Shown here: piece by piece, positions 42,558 to 50,411 of the stretch
How the letters are laid out: each line of letters starts with the position of its first letter
Numbering within the stretch: position 1 is the first letter of the stretch
The notes under the pieces: model-generated
Told to the model about the DNA's origin: nothing
The model's database searches: none
The model's input: only the letters and a program-made list of their open reading frames with translations
Assembly: GCF_002086455.1 (NCBI RefSeq)
Contig: NZ_MVHC01000018.1
Location: 1-64,000, forward strand
Direction of reading: 5' to 3'
Origin: Mycolicibacter algericus DSM 45454
GTDB taxonomy: Bacteria > Actinomycetota > Actinomycetes > Mycobacteriales > Mycobacteriaceae
DNA: 64,000 nt
Made by a program: the position numbers and the translations under genes

Positions 42558-43220
42558 GTGCGGCAGGTCTCGTTTCAGCGCGCTCGCAGCGCAGAGAAGA
42601 AGCGCCAACGCGCAGCAGTCCTGATGGAAGCCGCGCGTTCGGTGGCGCTGGAGGCCGGTGTCGCATCGGTGACGCTGACCGCGGTGGCCGCCCGGGCCGG
42701 GGTGCACTACTCGGCCGTGCGCCGCTACTTCAGCTCCTACAAGGAGGTGCTGCTGCGCCTGGCGGCCGAGAGCTGGCAACGGTGGTCGGCGGCAGTCTGC
42801 ACCGGATTGGACCAGCCCGGGCCGATGTCCCCCGAGCAAGTAGTCGAGATCCTGGTCAGCGGTTTAGCCGCCGACCCGCTGTTCTGCGACTTGCTGTCCA
42901 ACCTGCACCTGCACCTGGAACACGAGGTGGACGCCGAGCGGGTGATCGAGGTGAGGCGGGTCAGCACCGCCGCGGTGATGGCCGGTGCCGGCGCCATCGA
43001 GCGGGCGCTGCCGGGGCTCGGGCCCCGTGGCGCCCTGGATCTGCTGCTGGCCGCCTATTCACTGGGCTCGGTGCTGTGGCAGCGGGCGCACCCGCCGGAG
43101 ACGCTGACCAATGCCTACTCCGACGAACCGGAGCTGTTGCCGGAGTGGAACCTGGACTTCACCACCGCCCTGACCCGGCTGCTCACCGCCACCTGCGTGG
43201 GGCTGCTGGAACAGGTGTAG
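42558..43220 (+). CDS. TetR-family transcriptional regulator
   Basis: 220 residues. N-terminal HTH: AARSVALEAGVASVTLTAVAARAGVHYSAVRRYFSSYKEVLLRLAA. The C-terminal ligand-binding part is not diagnostic. Divergent from mmpS-mmpL with four GTGCGT/ACGCAC half-sites in between, so it most likely represses both. GTG start six bases after TATCCT (leaderless layout); the longer in-frame start at 42540 would put the operator inside the gene. Confidence 0.88.
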   Translation: MRQVSFQRARSAEKKRQRAAVLMEAARSVALEAGVASVTLTAVAARAGVHYSAVRRYFSSYKEVLLRLAAESWQRWSAAVCTGLDQPGPMSPEQVVEILVSGLAADPLFCDLLSNLHLHLEHEVDAERVIEVRRVSTAAVMAGAGAIERALPGLGPRGALDLLLAAYSLGSVLWQRAHPPETLTNAYSDEPELLPEWNLDFTTALTRLLTATCVGLLEQV

Positions 43221-43420
43221 TTCCAATCCAGGCCAGAGCCCGACCTCCAGATCACCTGATCTATCACGTCCCGATGCCACAACGCCGGCCACTGCGGACA
43301 CCGTCGCCAGGGATTCGCGCAGGTGAGCGGGGAGGCTACTATGACGCTACGTAGGCTTAGCGCGTCCGGTAGCACGGTGGGCACCGAGATGGCACAGCAC
43401 GAAAACGGGCGGTAGACGGA
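43221..43420. other. Intergenic region between tetR and blaI
   Basis: 200 bases with no credible ORF. It contains CTACGTAG (43347-43354) and a nearby TACTA, which may be part of a BlaI operator, but the match to known BlaI sites is weak. No clear -10. Confidence 0.3.
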
Positions 43421-43795
43421 ATGGCGATCAAGGGCTTCGGCGAACTTGAGGCTGTCGTGATGGATCTGCTGTGGTCGCGCTCCGGTCCGGCCACGGTCCG
43501 CAGCGTGCACGACGAGCTGGTTTCCCAACGTCAGATCGCCTACACCACCGTGATGTCGACGATGGACAACCTGTTCCGCAAGGGCTGGCTGCTCCGGGAC
43601 AAGATCGGGCTGGCTTACCACTACCGGCCCACGATGACCCGCGAGGAGCACTCGGCACAGTTGATGCGGACGGTGTTCGAATCCGGCGGCGATGGCGAGT
43701 TGATTCTGAACTTCTTCCTCGACAGAATCGGCGATGAAGACTCGGAGACTGTTCGAAAAGCACTGCAGCGCTTCAAGAAAGACAAAGCCCGTTGA
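43421..43795 (+). CDS. blaI: BlaI/MecI-type transcriptional repressor
   Basis: 124 residues with winged-helix DNA-binding domain (EAVVMDLLWSRSGPATVRSVHDEL, YTTVMSTMDNLFRKGWL) and a short C-terminal dimerisation part. In mycobacteria BlaI (Rv1846c) controls a beta-lactamase and other genes and is itself cut after BlaR signalling. ATG start with no strong ribosome-binding site. The blaR-like gene follows with overlap. No beta-lactamase gene is in the window. Confidence 0.92.
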   Translation: MAIKGFGELEAVVMDLLWSRSGPATVRSVHDELVSQRQIAYTTVMSTMDNLFRKGWLLRDKIGLAYHYRPTMTREEHSAQLMRTVFESGGDGELILNFFLDRIGDEDSETVRKALQRFKKDKAR

Positions 43796-44724
43796 ATGCG
43801 GTCACGCTCCTGCTCGGCTATGCCGTTGTACTGAGCTGCTTCGCGCCGGCGATGCTCACCGGGCCCGGCATGGCCCGAATTCCTCCGCGCCTGGCCGTGG
43901 CGGGCTGGCTGGTAGCGGTGGCAACGACGCTGGCCGCGTGGGTCTCGGCGCTGGCCGTCATGATCGTCGGGGCGGCCCACAGCGTGATCACCCACACCGC
44001 GATGACCTTCTGCGTGAAGACACTCGGTATCACCCCCGTGGCGATGTTGCCGCCGTCCGTCGCGACTGCGCTGGTGGTGGCGCTGCTGCTGGTCACCATG
44101 TCGGTGGCGCTGCACACCGTGCGCCGCGTGGTCAGCTCGTTGCTCGGTTATCGGCGCCAGAACCTGCGGCACGCTGAAGCGGTACGCATCGTCGGCTACC
44201 CGACCGAGCACGACGGCGTTGTCGCCATGAGCGCCGATCAGGCTACGGCGTACTGCGTTTCAGGTGGACGGCGACAGACCGTCGTGGTGACCACCGCCGC
44301 CCTGGAGTTGCTGAGCTCGGCCGGTTTGGCCGCGGTGCTGGCCCATGAGCGGGCGCACCTGCGCGGCCGCCACCATCGGATCATCGCGACCCTTAACGCC
44401 TTGTCAGCGGCGCTGCCACGGTTGCCGCTGCTGCGTTCGGCGGCACAATCAGTGCCCGTGCTGCTGGAGATGTGCGCCGACGACGCCGCTGCCCGCGAAC
44501 ACGGCCACGAACCGCTGTTGACCAGCCTGCTCACGCTGAGCACCGGACACCGCACCCCCGATGGGGCGCTCGCGGCCGCCGGCACCGCGGTCGTCGATCG
44601 CATGACAAGGCTGATGAACTCCGGCCGCGGATCGTGGTGGCAGCCGCGCTCACTCGCAATGGTCGGCGTTATCGCGGCCACCGCCGCCGTTCCCGGTTTG
44701 GCCCTGGGGCTCTGCACGCTCTGA
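43792..44724 (+). CDS. blaR: M56 family (BlaR1-like) membrane metallopeptidase
   Basis: Membrane zinc protease, 310 residues, that presumably inactivates BlaI. Several membrane spans (about 1-20, 33-65, 80-105, 285-305) and a cytosolic HERAH zinc motif in VLAHERAHLRGRHH, with a downstream Glu (LLEMCADDAAAREHG). There is no extracellular penicillin-binding sensor domain, so it is shorter than staphylococcal BlaR1 and matches Rv1845c. TTG start overlapping the blaI stop (TTGA), so translation is coupled. Confidence 0.88.
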   Translation: MNAVTLLLGYAVVLSCFAPAMLTGPGMARIPPRLAVAGWLVAVATTLAAWVSALAVMIVGAAHSVITHTAMTFCVKTLGITPVAMLPPSVATALVVALLLVTMSVALHTVRRVVSSLLGYRRQNLRHAEAVRIVGYPTEHDGVVAMSADQATAYCVSGGRRQTVVVTTAALELLSSAGLAAVLAHERAHLRGRHHRIIATLNALSAALPRLPLLRSAAQSVPVLLEMCADDAAAREHGHEPLLTSLLTLSTGHRTPDGALAAAGTAVVDRMTRLMNSGRGSWWQPRSLAMVGVIAATAAVPGLALGLCTL

Positions 44725-44744
44725 TTACCGCGGCCGGCGCGGCT

Positions 44745-45809
44745 CTAACGGCGGTTGCCCTTGTCATCCCAATGCTCGGCCACCTGCTTGCTGGGCTGCA
44801 CCCGTGGCGGCTCGCCCGGCATTTTCGGATAGTTCGGCGGGTACGGCAGGTCGCCCAGCCCGCGGGCTTCGTCGGCGGCCACCAGCTCCAGCAGCGGCTG
44901 CAGGGACTGTTCGAGGCCATCGATGGTTTCCCACGCGTCGCCGCGCCGCGCGATCAAGTCGGGCACGGTGGCGATGGTGTAGTCGTCGGGGTCGGCCCCC
45001 TCGGCCAACCCATCCCACGTCAAGGGCATGGAGACGGTGGCGATCGGGGTGGCACGCACCGAGTAGGCCGACGCCATGGTGCGGTCGCGGGCGTTCTGGT
45101 TGAAGTCGATGAAGATCCGCTTACCGCGCTCTTCTTTCCACCACGACGAGGTGACCGCCTCCGGCGCGCGCCGCTCGAGCTCGCGGGCCAGCGCAATTCC
45201 GGCCCGCCGAACCTCGATGAAGTCCCAGTCGGTCTTGATCCGCAGGAAGACGTGCAGGCCGCGCCCACCGGAGGTCTTGACGTAACCGACCAGGCCGAGC
45301 TCATCGAGTAGCGGGCGCAGCACCTCCAGTGCGACCGCGCGTGCCTCGGCGAAGCCGGTGCCGGGCTGGGGGTCCAGGTCGATGCGCAGCTCGTCGGGAT
45401 GGTCGGTGTCACCGCAGCGCACCGGCCACGGGTGGAAGGTGACGGTGCTCATCTGCACCGCCCACAAGATGTCCGCCGGCCGGGTGACCTTGAGCGCGTC
45501 GGCGGTGCGGCCGGACGGGAACGTCACCCGGCAGGACTGCAGATAGTCGGGGTGCCCGCGCGGCAGCCGCTTCTGATAGACCGCAGTGCCTTCAGCGCCC
45601 ACCCCACCGTTTGGGAACCGCTGCAGATGGGTGGGCCGGTCGGCCAACGCCTGCAGCAGCGGGCCATTGGCCACCGCCAGGTAGTAGTCGGCCAGTGCCC
45701 GCTTCGTCCCGCCGGCGCCGAGCCGGGGAAAGTACACCTTGTCCCCGCTGGTGAACCGGACGGCGGTGCCGTCGACGTCCAGTTCCTCGGCGCTGTCCCC
45801 GGCGGGCAT
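44745..45809 (-). CDS. LigD-type polymerase/primase domain protein (Prim-PolC/PolD1-like, Rv3730c)
   Basis: Archaeo-eukaryotic primase-fold polymerase, 354 residues, for repair synthesis. Catalytic Asp pair in ELRIDLDPQPGTGF; KTSGGRGLHVFLRI carries the conserved His region and the third Asp is in IFIDFNQNARDRTMASAYS. No ligase or phosphoesterase domain is fused. The stop of ligC is one base upstream, so the two are in one operon here; in M. tuberculosis the two genes are neighbours too but, as I recall, in opposite directions. Role in excision-repair gap filling is family knowledge. Confidence 0.9.
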   Translation of the reverse strand: MPAGDSAEELDVDGTAVRFTSGDKVYFPRLGAGGTKRALADYYLAVANGPLLQALADRPTHLQRFPNGGVGAEGTAVYQKRLPRGHPDYLQSCRVTFPSGRTADALKVTRPADILWAVQMSTVTFHPWPVRCGDTDHPDELRIDLDPQPGTGFAEARAVALEVLRPLLDELGLVGYVKTSGGRGLHVFLRIKTDWDFIEVRRAGIALARELERRAPEAVTSSWWKEERGKRIFIDFNQNARDRTMASAYSVRATPIATVSMPLTWDGLAEGADPDDYTIATVPDLIARRGDAWETIDGLEQSLQPLLELVAADEARGLGDLPYPPNYPKMPGEPPRVQPSKQVAEHWDDKGNRR

Positions 45810-45810
45810 G

Positions 45811-46836
45811 TCAGGTCTCCAGCACGTCGGCGAGATCGTAGGTCAACGGGACGTCGAGTTGGTCGAAGGTGCAGCTGGCCGGGTCGCGATCGGGACGCCA
45901 CCGCAGCAGTTTCACGGTGTGCCGGAAGCGATCGCCCTCCATCTGGTCGTAGGCGACCTCGGCGACGCGCTCGGGCCGGATCGGCACCCATTGCTTGTCG
46001 GCGGCGGAGTTCCACCGGCTGGGCTCACCCTCGCGGACGTCACCGATCCGCAGCGGCTCCAGCTCGGCCAGCAGCGCCAGCCGGTCGGCATCGGTGAACG
46101 AGGCCGCGCCGCCGACCATCGCCAGCTCGCCGTCGGGGCGGTACAGTCCCAGCAGCAGCGAACCGATACCGTTGCCGCTCTTGTGGATTCGGTATCCCAT
46201 CACGACACAGTCGGCGTCCCGGCGGTGTTTGACCTTGACCATCTCGCGCTTGCCGGGCAGATACGGCCCGTCGGTCCGCTTGGCGACCACCCCGTCGAGC
46301 CCGGCGCCCTCGAACGAGGTGAGCCAGACCGTGGCCTGCTCGGGATCGTCGGTGGCGCGGGTGACATGACAGCTGGGACCGGCGTGGATCGAGTCCGCCA
46401 GCGCCTGCCGTCGCACCCGGAACGGCTCGTCGAGCAGCGATGCCGAGCCGGTGGCCAGCGCGTCGAAGCCGATGAACTGCGCCGGGGTCTGCTCGGCCAG
46501 CAACCGCACCCGACTGTCGGCGGGATGGATCCGCTGGCTCAGCGACTCCCAGTCCAGCCGGGTCCGGCCGTCGATCTGCCGGGGCACCACCACCTCCCCG
46601 TCGAGCACGCAGCGCGGGCCCACCTCGGCGCGCAACGCCTCCAGCAGTTCCGGGAAGTAGCGGCCCAAGGGTTTGCCGTTGCGCGATTGCAGCAACACCT
46701 CGTCGCCGTCGCGGAACACGATGGCGCGAAAGCCGTCCCACTTGGGCTCGTAGGACCAGCGCCCCGCGTCGGCCGGAACCTTGACCGCAGCCTTGGCCAG
46801 CATCGGATCCACCGGCGGCGCTACGGGCAGGTCCAT
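45811..46836 (-). CDS. ligC: ATP-dependent DNA ligase LigC
   Basis: 341 residues. The nucleotidyltransferase Lys is in YEPKWDGFRAI; further motifs are DGEVV, FIGFDALA, EGAGLDGVVAKRTDGPY and MVKVKHRR; an OB-fold follows. ATP ligase of the LigC type, a backup to NAD-dependent LigA. Start set at 46836 by alignment to M. tuberculosis LigC; two further in-frame ATGs just upstream come from a 9-base tandem repeat (GGTGTCCAT on the plus strand). Confidence 0.92.
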   Translation of the reverse strand: MDLPVAPPVDPMLAKAAVKVPADAGRWSYEPKWDGFRAIVFRDGDEVLLQSRNGKPLGRYFPELLEALRAEVGPRCVLDGEVVVPRQIDGRTRLDWESLSQRIHPADSRVRLLAEQTPAQFIGFDALATGSASLLDEPFRVRRQALADSIHAGPSCHVTRATDDPEQATVWLTSFEGAGLDGVVAKRTDGPYLPGKREMVKVKHRRDADCVVMGYRIHKSGNGIGSLLLGLYRPDGELAMVGGAASFTDADRLALLAELEPLRIGDVREGEPSRWNSAADKQWVPIRPERVAEVAYDQMEGDRFRHTVKLLRWRPDRDPASCTFDQLDVPLTYDLADVLET

Positions 46837-46874
46837 GGTGTCCATGGTGTCCATCATGTCGATGTGAACCGTGC

Positions 46875-46930
46875 CGAGTGAGCGGTTTGGCACGGGAAAC
46901 GGCCGAATCGGCGCACAAACCGCACGCTCG
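46875..46930. repeat. Long intergenic hairpin of a dispersed family (copy 2)
   Basis: CGAGTGAGCGGTTTG (46875-46889) pairs with CAAACCGCACGCTCG (46916-46930) with two mismatches. It starts 15 bases past the dehalogenase stop and lies before ligC. Confidence 0.7.
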
Positions 46931-46945
46931 ACGAACGGTAAGCGC

Positions 46946-47851
46946 TCAGCGGCGCAGGAACTCCACGATGTGGCGGGCCAACTCCTCGCCGGCGTCCTCC
47001 TGCAGGAAGTGGCCGGCGTCGTGGATCACCGGGTGTGCGCGTCCGCGTGCGCCGCGCATCTCGCGCTGGAAGATCGGCCCCATCGCCCCGGTGATCGGGT
47101 CGCCGTCACTGAAAGCCACCAGCATCGGCGTCTCCGAGGCGCACAGCGTCGCCCACGCCGACCGGTTGGCCGCCGCGGCTGGGTCTTCGGGACTGGTCGG
47201 GACCAGTGACGGCATCGTCCGCGGCCCGACGCAGTAGCTGTCGTCGGGGAACGGCGCGTCGTAGCCGGCCCGGGCGATATCGGTCATCGGCTTACGGCAC
47301 CCGGACTGCACGAACCAGCCGACATCGATCTTCGGCGCGGCCTGGATGCTCTCCCGGAAGCGCCACCAGATCTCCGGCATCGGGATATCACCGGTGGGCA
47401 GGCCGGTGTTGGCCACCACGACGCCGCTGAACCGCTCCGGGTTCTCCGCGACCAGCCGCAGCCCGATCAGCCCGCCCCAGTCCTGGCCGACCAAAGTCAC
47501 GTTCTGCAGGTCGAGGTGGTCGAATGCCAGCGCCCGCATCCACTCGACGTGGCGGGCATAGGTGTGGTCTGACGCTTGGGTCGGCTTGTCCGAGCGCCCG
47601 AACCCGACCAGGTCCGGGCAGATGACCCGGTGCCCCGCTTCGGCCAGAATCGGCATCATCTTGCGGTACAGATACGACCACGACGGCTCGCCGTGCAGCA
47701 TCAGGATCGGGTCGCCATCGTCCGGGCCGTCCTCCACCCAGGCCACCCGCAGCGTGCCGCCGTCGTCGTCGTCGAGGTCGCAGAACTGGGGCGAATATCC
47801 GAAATCGGGGAGGTCGACGAACCTGTCATCGGGGGTGCGCAGGGTCTGCAT
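46946..47851 (-). CDS. Haloalkane dehalogenase (HLD-I type, Rv2296-like)
   Basis: Alpha/beta-hydrolase that splits carbon-halogen bonds. 301 residues: HGEPSWSYLYRKM oxyanion region, nucleophile Asp124 followed by Trp125 in LVGQDWGGLIGLR (Trp is the halide-stabilising residue), a C-terminal Asp (FSDGDPIT) and His (IHDAGHFLQED). Its second position in the family HLD-I (DhmA/DmbB group) is from motif layout. The start is six bases after a minus-strand TATCGT (47858-47863), a leaderless layout. Divergent from the DUF302 gene with palindromes over both promoters. Confidence 0.88.
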   Translation of the reverse strand: MQTLRTPDDRFVDLPDFGYSPQFCDLDDDDGGTLRVAWVEDGPDDGDPILMLHGEPSWSYLYRKMMPILAEAGHRVICPDLVGFGRSDKPTQASDHTYARHVEWMRALAFDHLDLQNVTLVGQDWGGLIGLRLVAENPERFSGVVVANTGLPTGDIPMPEIWWRFRESIQAAPKIDVGWFVQSGCRKPMTDIARAGYDAPFPDDSYCVGPRTMPSLVPTSPEDPAAAANRSAWATLCASETPMLVAFSDGDPITGAMGPIFQREMRGARGRAHPVIHDAGHFLQEDAGEELARHIVEFLRR

Positions 47852-47857
47852 GAGCCG

Positions 47858-47896
47858 ACGATACCGTGACGGTATATACCCGCGGGGGTATATACT
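47858..47896. promoter_or_regulatory. Overlapping palindromes covering both divergent promoters
   Basis: Palindrome 1: ATACCG (47861-47866) and CGGTAT (47870-47875) with TGA spacer. Palindrome 2: arms GTATATACCC (47872-47881) and GGGTATATAC (47886-47895) with GCGG spacer. The second arm overlaps TATACT (47891-47896), the -10 for the DUF302 gene, and the first overlaps TATCGT, the -10 for the dehalogenase. The ATACCC/GGGTAT layout resembles CsoR/CstR-family sites. Confidence 0.6.
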
Positions 47897-47927
47897 GGGC
47901 TGTGATCACTACGACCAAGGAGGTCTC

Positions 47928-48344
47928 ATGTCCGTCGCGATGAGCACCGCGGTGACCGGCGCCGATTTTGACACTGTTGCCGCGAAGACCCGGGAGCTAC
48001 TGAAGGACAACGGTTTCGGCGTGCTGACCGAGATCGACATGCAGGCGACGCTCAAGGCCAAGCTCGGCGAGGACATGGAGCGCTACCTGATCCTGGGCGC
48101 CTGCAACCCGCCGTTGGCGCATCGCGCGGTGACCGCCGAGAAACGCATCGGGGTGCTGCTGCCGTGCAATGTCGTGGTGCGCGAGGACCCGCAACAGCCC
48201 GAGACGGTGCTCGTCGACGCGATGAACCCGCAGCTGATGGCCCAAGTCGTCGACAATCCGGCGCTCGCGCCGATCGCCGACGAGGTGACCGAGAAAATCC
48301 GTGCCGTCATCGATACCCTGGCTGGTGCATTGCGCACCGCCTGA
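47928..48344 (+). CDS. DUF302-domain protein
   Basis: 138 residues of the DUF302 family: the FGVLTEIDMQATLKAKLGEDMERYLILGACNPPLAHRAV core, with a conserved Cys in GACNP, and VVREDPQQPETVLVDAMNP. Cytosolic; the biochemical role is unknown, though DUF302 genes often sit with sulfur or copper stress genes. AAGGAGG five bases before ATG 47928 is a strong ribosome-binding site; a long in-frame extension exists upstream but is not supported. The promoter is embedded in palindromes. Confidence 0.85.
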   Translation: MSVAMSTAVTGADFDTVAAKTRELLKDNGFGVLTEIDMQATLKAKLGEDMERYLILGACNPPLAHRAVTAEKRIGVLLPCNVVVREDPQQPETVLVDAMNPQLMAQVVDNPALAPIADEVTEKIRAVIDTLAGALRTA

Positions 48345-48356
48345 GAGGAACCGCTG

Positions 48357-48512
48357 ATGTGCTACCCCGTACCGTGCCGGGTCTGCGGCAAGACCACCTG
48401 GGACGGCTGCGGCGAGCACATCGCCGACGTCCGCGCGCAGGTGCCGCCCGAGCAGTGGTGCGAGGGGCATCGCGAACAGCAGACCGGACCGCGTTCCTGG
48501 TGGCGACGCTGA
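48357..48512 (+). CDS. Small Cys-rich zinc-ribbon-like protein
   Basis: 51 residues. Cysteines: MCYP, CRVCG, DGCGEH and QWCEGH with His nearby, which fits a small zinc ribbon. ATG at 48357 is preceded by GAGAGGAA and lies 12 bases after the DUF302 stop, so it is likely in the same operon. Related short proteins are common in mycobacteria, but no function is known to me. Confidence 0.7.
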   Translation: MCYPVPCRVCGKTTWDGCGEHIADVRAQVPPEQWCEGHREQQTGPRSWWRR

Positions 48513-48534
48513 GTCCAGCGACTATGGTGTCGGG

Positions 48535-50379
48535 ATGCCAGAGCAGACACCGCCGACCGTGCCTACCCTGGTGGAGTTGCTGCGGTTGCAGGCCGAGCGG
48601 CACGCGGACAAGGTCGCGTTCAGCTTCGCCCCCGATGGGAAGCAAATCACCGCCCGGCTGACGTATCGGGAGCTCGACGTCCAAGCGCGGGCAATCGCGA
48701 CCACCCTGCAACATGAGGGCGCCGCCGGTGAGCGCGCACTGGTGATCTGCCGGCCCGGCCTGGACAGCATCGTCAGTATTTTCGGCTGCTTGTACGCCGG
48801 CGCGGTCCCGGTGCCGGTGGACACTCCGCTCCCGCGCCTGAAACTGGTCGCCCCCGATACGCAAGCCGCCTTCGCGGTCGCGACGGCCGGCACCCGGAAC
48901 CAATTGCAGGCGGTGGCCGCCGACGTGCCCGGCCTGTCGACGCTGCGGTGGTGCGCCATCGACGAGTACACCGCCGACCCCGAAGACTGGGAGACCCCCG
49001 ACGTCGACTCGAGCACCACGGCCTTGATCCAATACACCTCCGGTTCGACCAGATCGCCCAAGGGCGTGGTCGTGACGCACGGCAACCTCATGGACAATCT
49101 GGAAGCCATTCGGCGGGCCTACCACGGTGACGAACACCAGACGAGCGTCTACTTCCTGCCGCAGCAGCACGACATGGGCCTGATCGGTGGGGTCCTGGAG
49201 ATGATCTACGTCGGTTGCAGCACCGTATTGATGTCGCCGATCGTCTTCTTCCAGCGGCCGATGGCGTGGCTGGAAGCCATGTCCCGGTTTCGCGCCAACA
49301 CGACCGCGGCACCCAACAGCGCCTACCGGTTGTGTGTCAAACACAGCAAGCCGGCGCAGCGTGCGGCACTGGATCTGTCGCACTGGACCACCGCCGCGAG
49401 CAGTTCCGAGCCGATCCACGCGTCGACCATTCAGGAGTTCGCCGACGCGTTCGCCCCGGCCGGCTTCCGGCTTGAGGCGTTTCTGCCGTGCTATGGCCTG
49501 GCCGAGGCCACCCTGCTGGTCGCCGCAGGACCCGCCCGCGACGTCGCCGGCGTCCGGTACGTCGACGCCGCCGCGCTGAGTGAGAACCGGGCCGTGGACG
49601 TCACTCCCGACACCGCGGCCGTCCCGGTGGTCAGCTGCGGTCCGCCCGTGTACGGCCAGCGGGTCGTGATCGTCGATCCGGAGACCCGGCTGCAACGCGG
49701 CCCCGACGAGGTCGGCGAGATCTGGGTGTCGGGGCCCAGCGTCGCGCAGGGTTACTGGGGCCGACCGGCGGAGAACGCGCACACCTTCGCCGGCTTCCTG
49801 GCCGACACCGGTGACGGCCCGTTCCTACGCACTGGTGACCTCGGCTTCCTGTGTAAGGGCGAGGTTTTCGTCACCGGACGCTGGAACGACCTGATTACCA
49901 TTCGAGACGGCAACTACTACCCGAACAACATCGAGCCGACCGTGCATGCCTGCCATCCGGCATTGCTCGCCGACCGCGGTGCGGTGTTGGCAGTGCAAGG
50001 CACCCAGGGCGCCGACAACCGCCTGGTCGTCTTGCAGGAGGTGGACCACCAGCAGCAGGTCGCCGCGGACGAGCTCCCCGGCATCATCGACGCCATCCGG
50101 GCGGCGGTCAGTGCGCAGCACGGCCTCGAGGCGCACGACGTGCTGCTGGTACCGGCGATGCGGTTGCCCACCACCTCGAGCGGCAAGATCCGGCGCGCAG
50201 AATGCCGGCGGCAGTTCCTCGACGGCGAACTGGAAGCGCTGGCCGAATGGCATGCCCCGGCGCCGCCGGCCGATCGGACCCCGAACGCCGGCGGGCTGGC
50301 CCGGCTGATCTCCAACAGCCTGACGCAGCGTCAAAAACAACAGCAACAGCGCGGAATACCGCCTCGCGCCGGCGGTTAG
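48535..50379 (+). CDS. Fatty acyl-AMP ligase (FAAL, FadD-type)
   Basis: Activates fatty acids as acyl-adenylates, usually for transfer to polyketide synthases or carrier proteins. 614 residues of the acyl-AMP ligase superfamily: YTSGSTRSPKGVVVTH (P-loop), YFLPQQHDMGLIGG (FAAL-specific motif), FLPCYGLAEATL and FLRTGDLGFL. The C-terminal Lys lies in TSSGKIRRAECRR. The FAAL-type segment makes CoA ligation unlikely. ATG 48535 is six bases after TATGGT (48523-48528). No polyketide synthase lies in the window; a WS/DGAT is convergent. Confidence 0.87.
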   Translation: MPEQTPPTVPTLVELLRLQAERHADKVAFSFAPDGKQITARLTYRELDVQARAIATTLQHEGAAGERALVICRPGLDSIVSIFGCLYAGAVPVPVDTPLPRLKLVAPDTQAAFAVATAGTRNQLQAVAADVPGLSTLRWCAIDEYTADPEDWETPDVDSSTTALIQYTSGSTRSPKGVVVTHGNLMDNLEAIRRAYHGDEHQTSVYFLPQQHDMGLIGGVLEMIYVGCSTVLMSPIVFFQRPMAWLEAMSRFRANTTAAPNSAYRLCVKHSKPAQRAALDLSHWTTAASSSEPIHASTIQEFADAFAPAGFRLEAFLPCYGLAEATLLVAAGPARDVAGVRYVDAAALSENRAVDVTPDTAAVPVVSCGPPVYGQRVVIVDPETRLQRGPDEVGEIWVSGPSVAQGYWGRPAENAHTFAGFLADTGDGPFLRTGDLGFLCKGEVFVTGRWNDLITIRDGNYYPNNIEPTVHACHPALLADRGAVLAVQGTQGADNRLVVLQEVDHQQQVAADELPGIIDAIRAAVSAQHGLEAHDVLLVPAMRLPTTSSGKIRRAECRRQFLDGELEALAEWHAPAPPADRTPNAGGLARLISNSLTQRQKQQQQRGIPPRAGG

Positions 50380-50411
50380 GGCAGCAGTCCGGCGCTGCGA
50401 CTGGCCACGCC

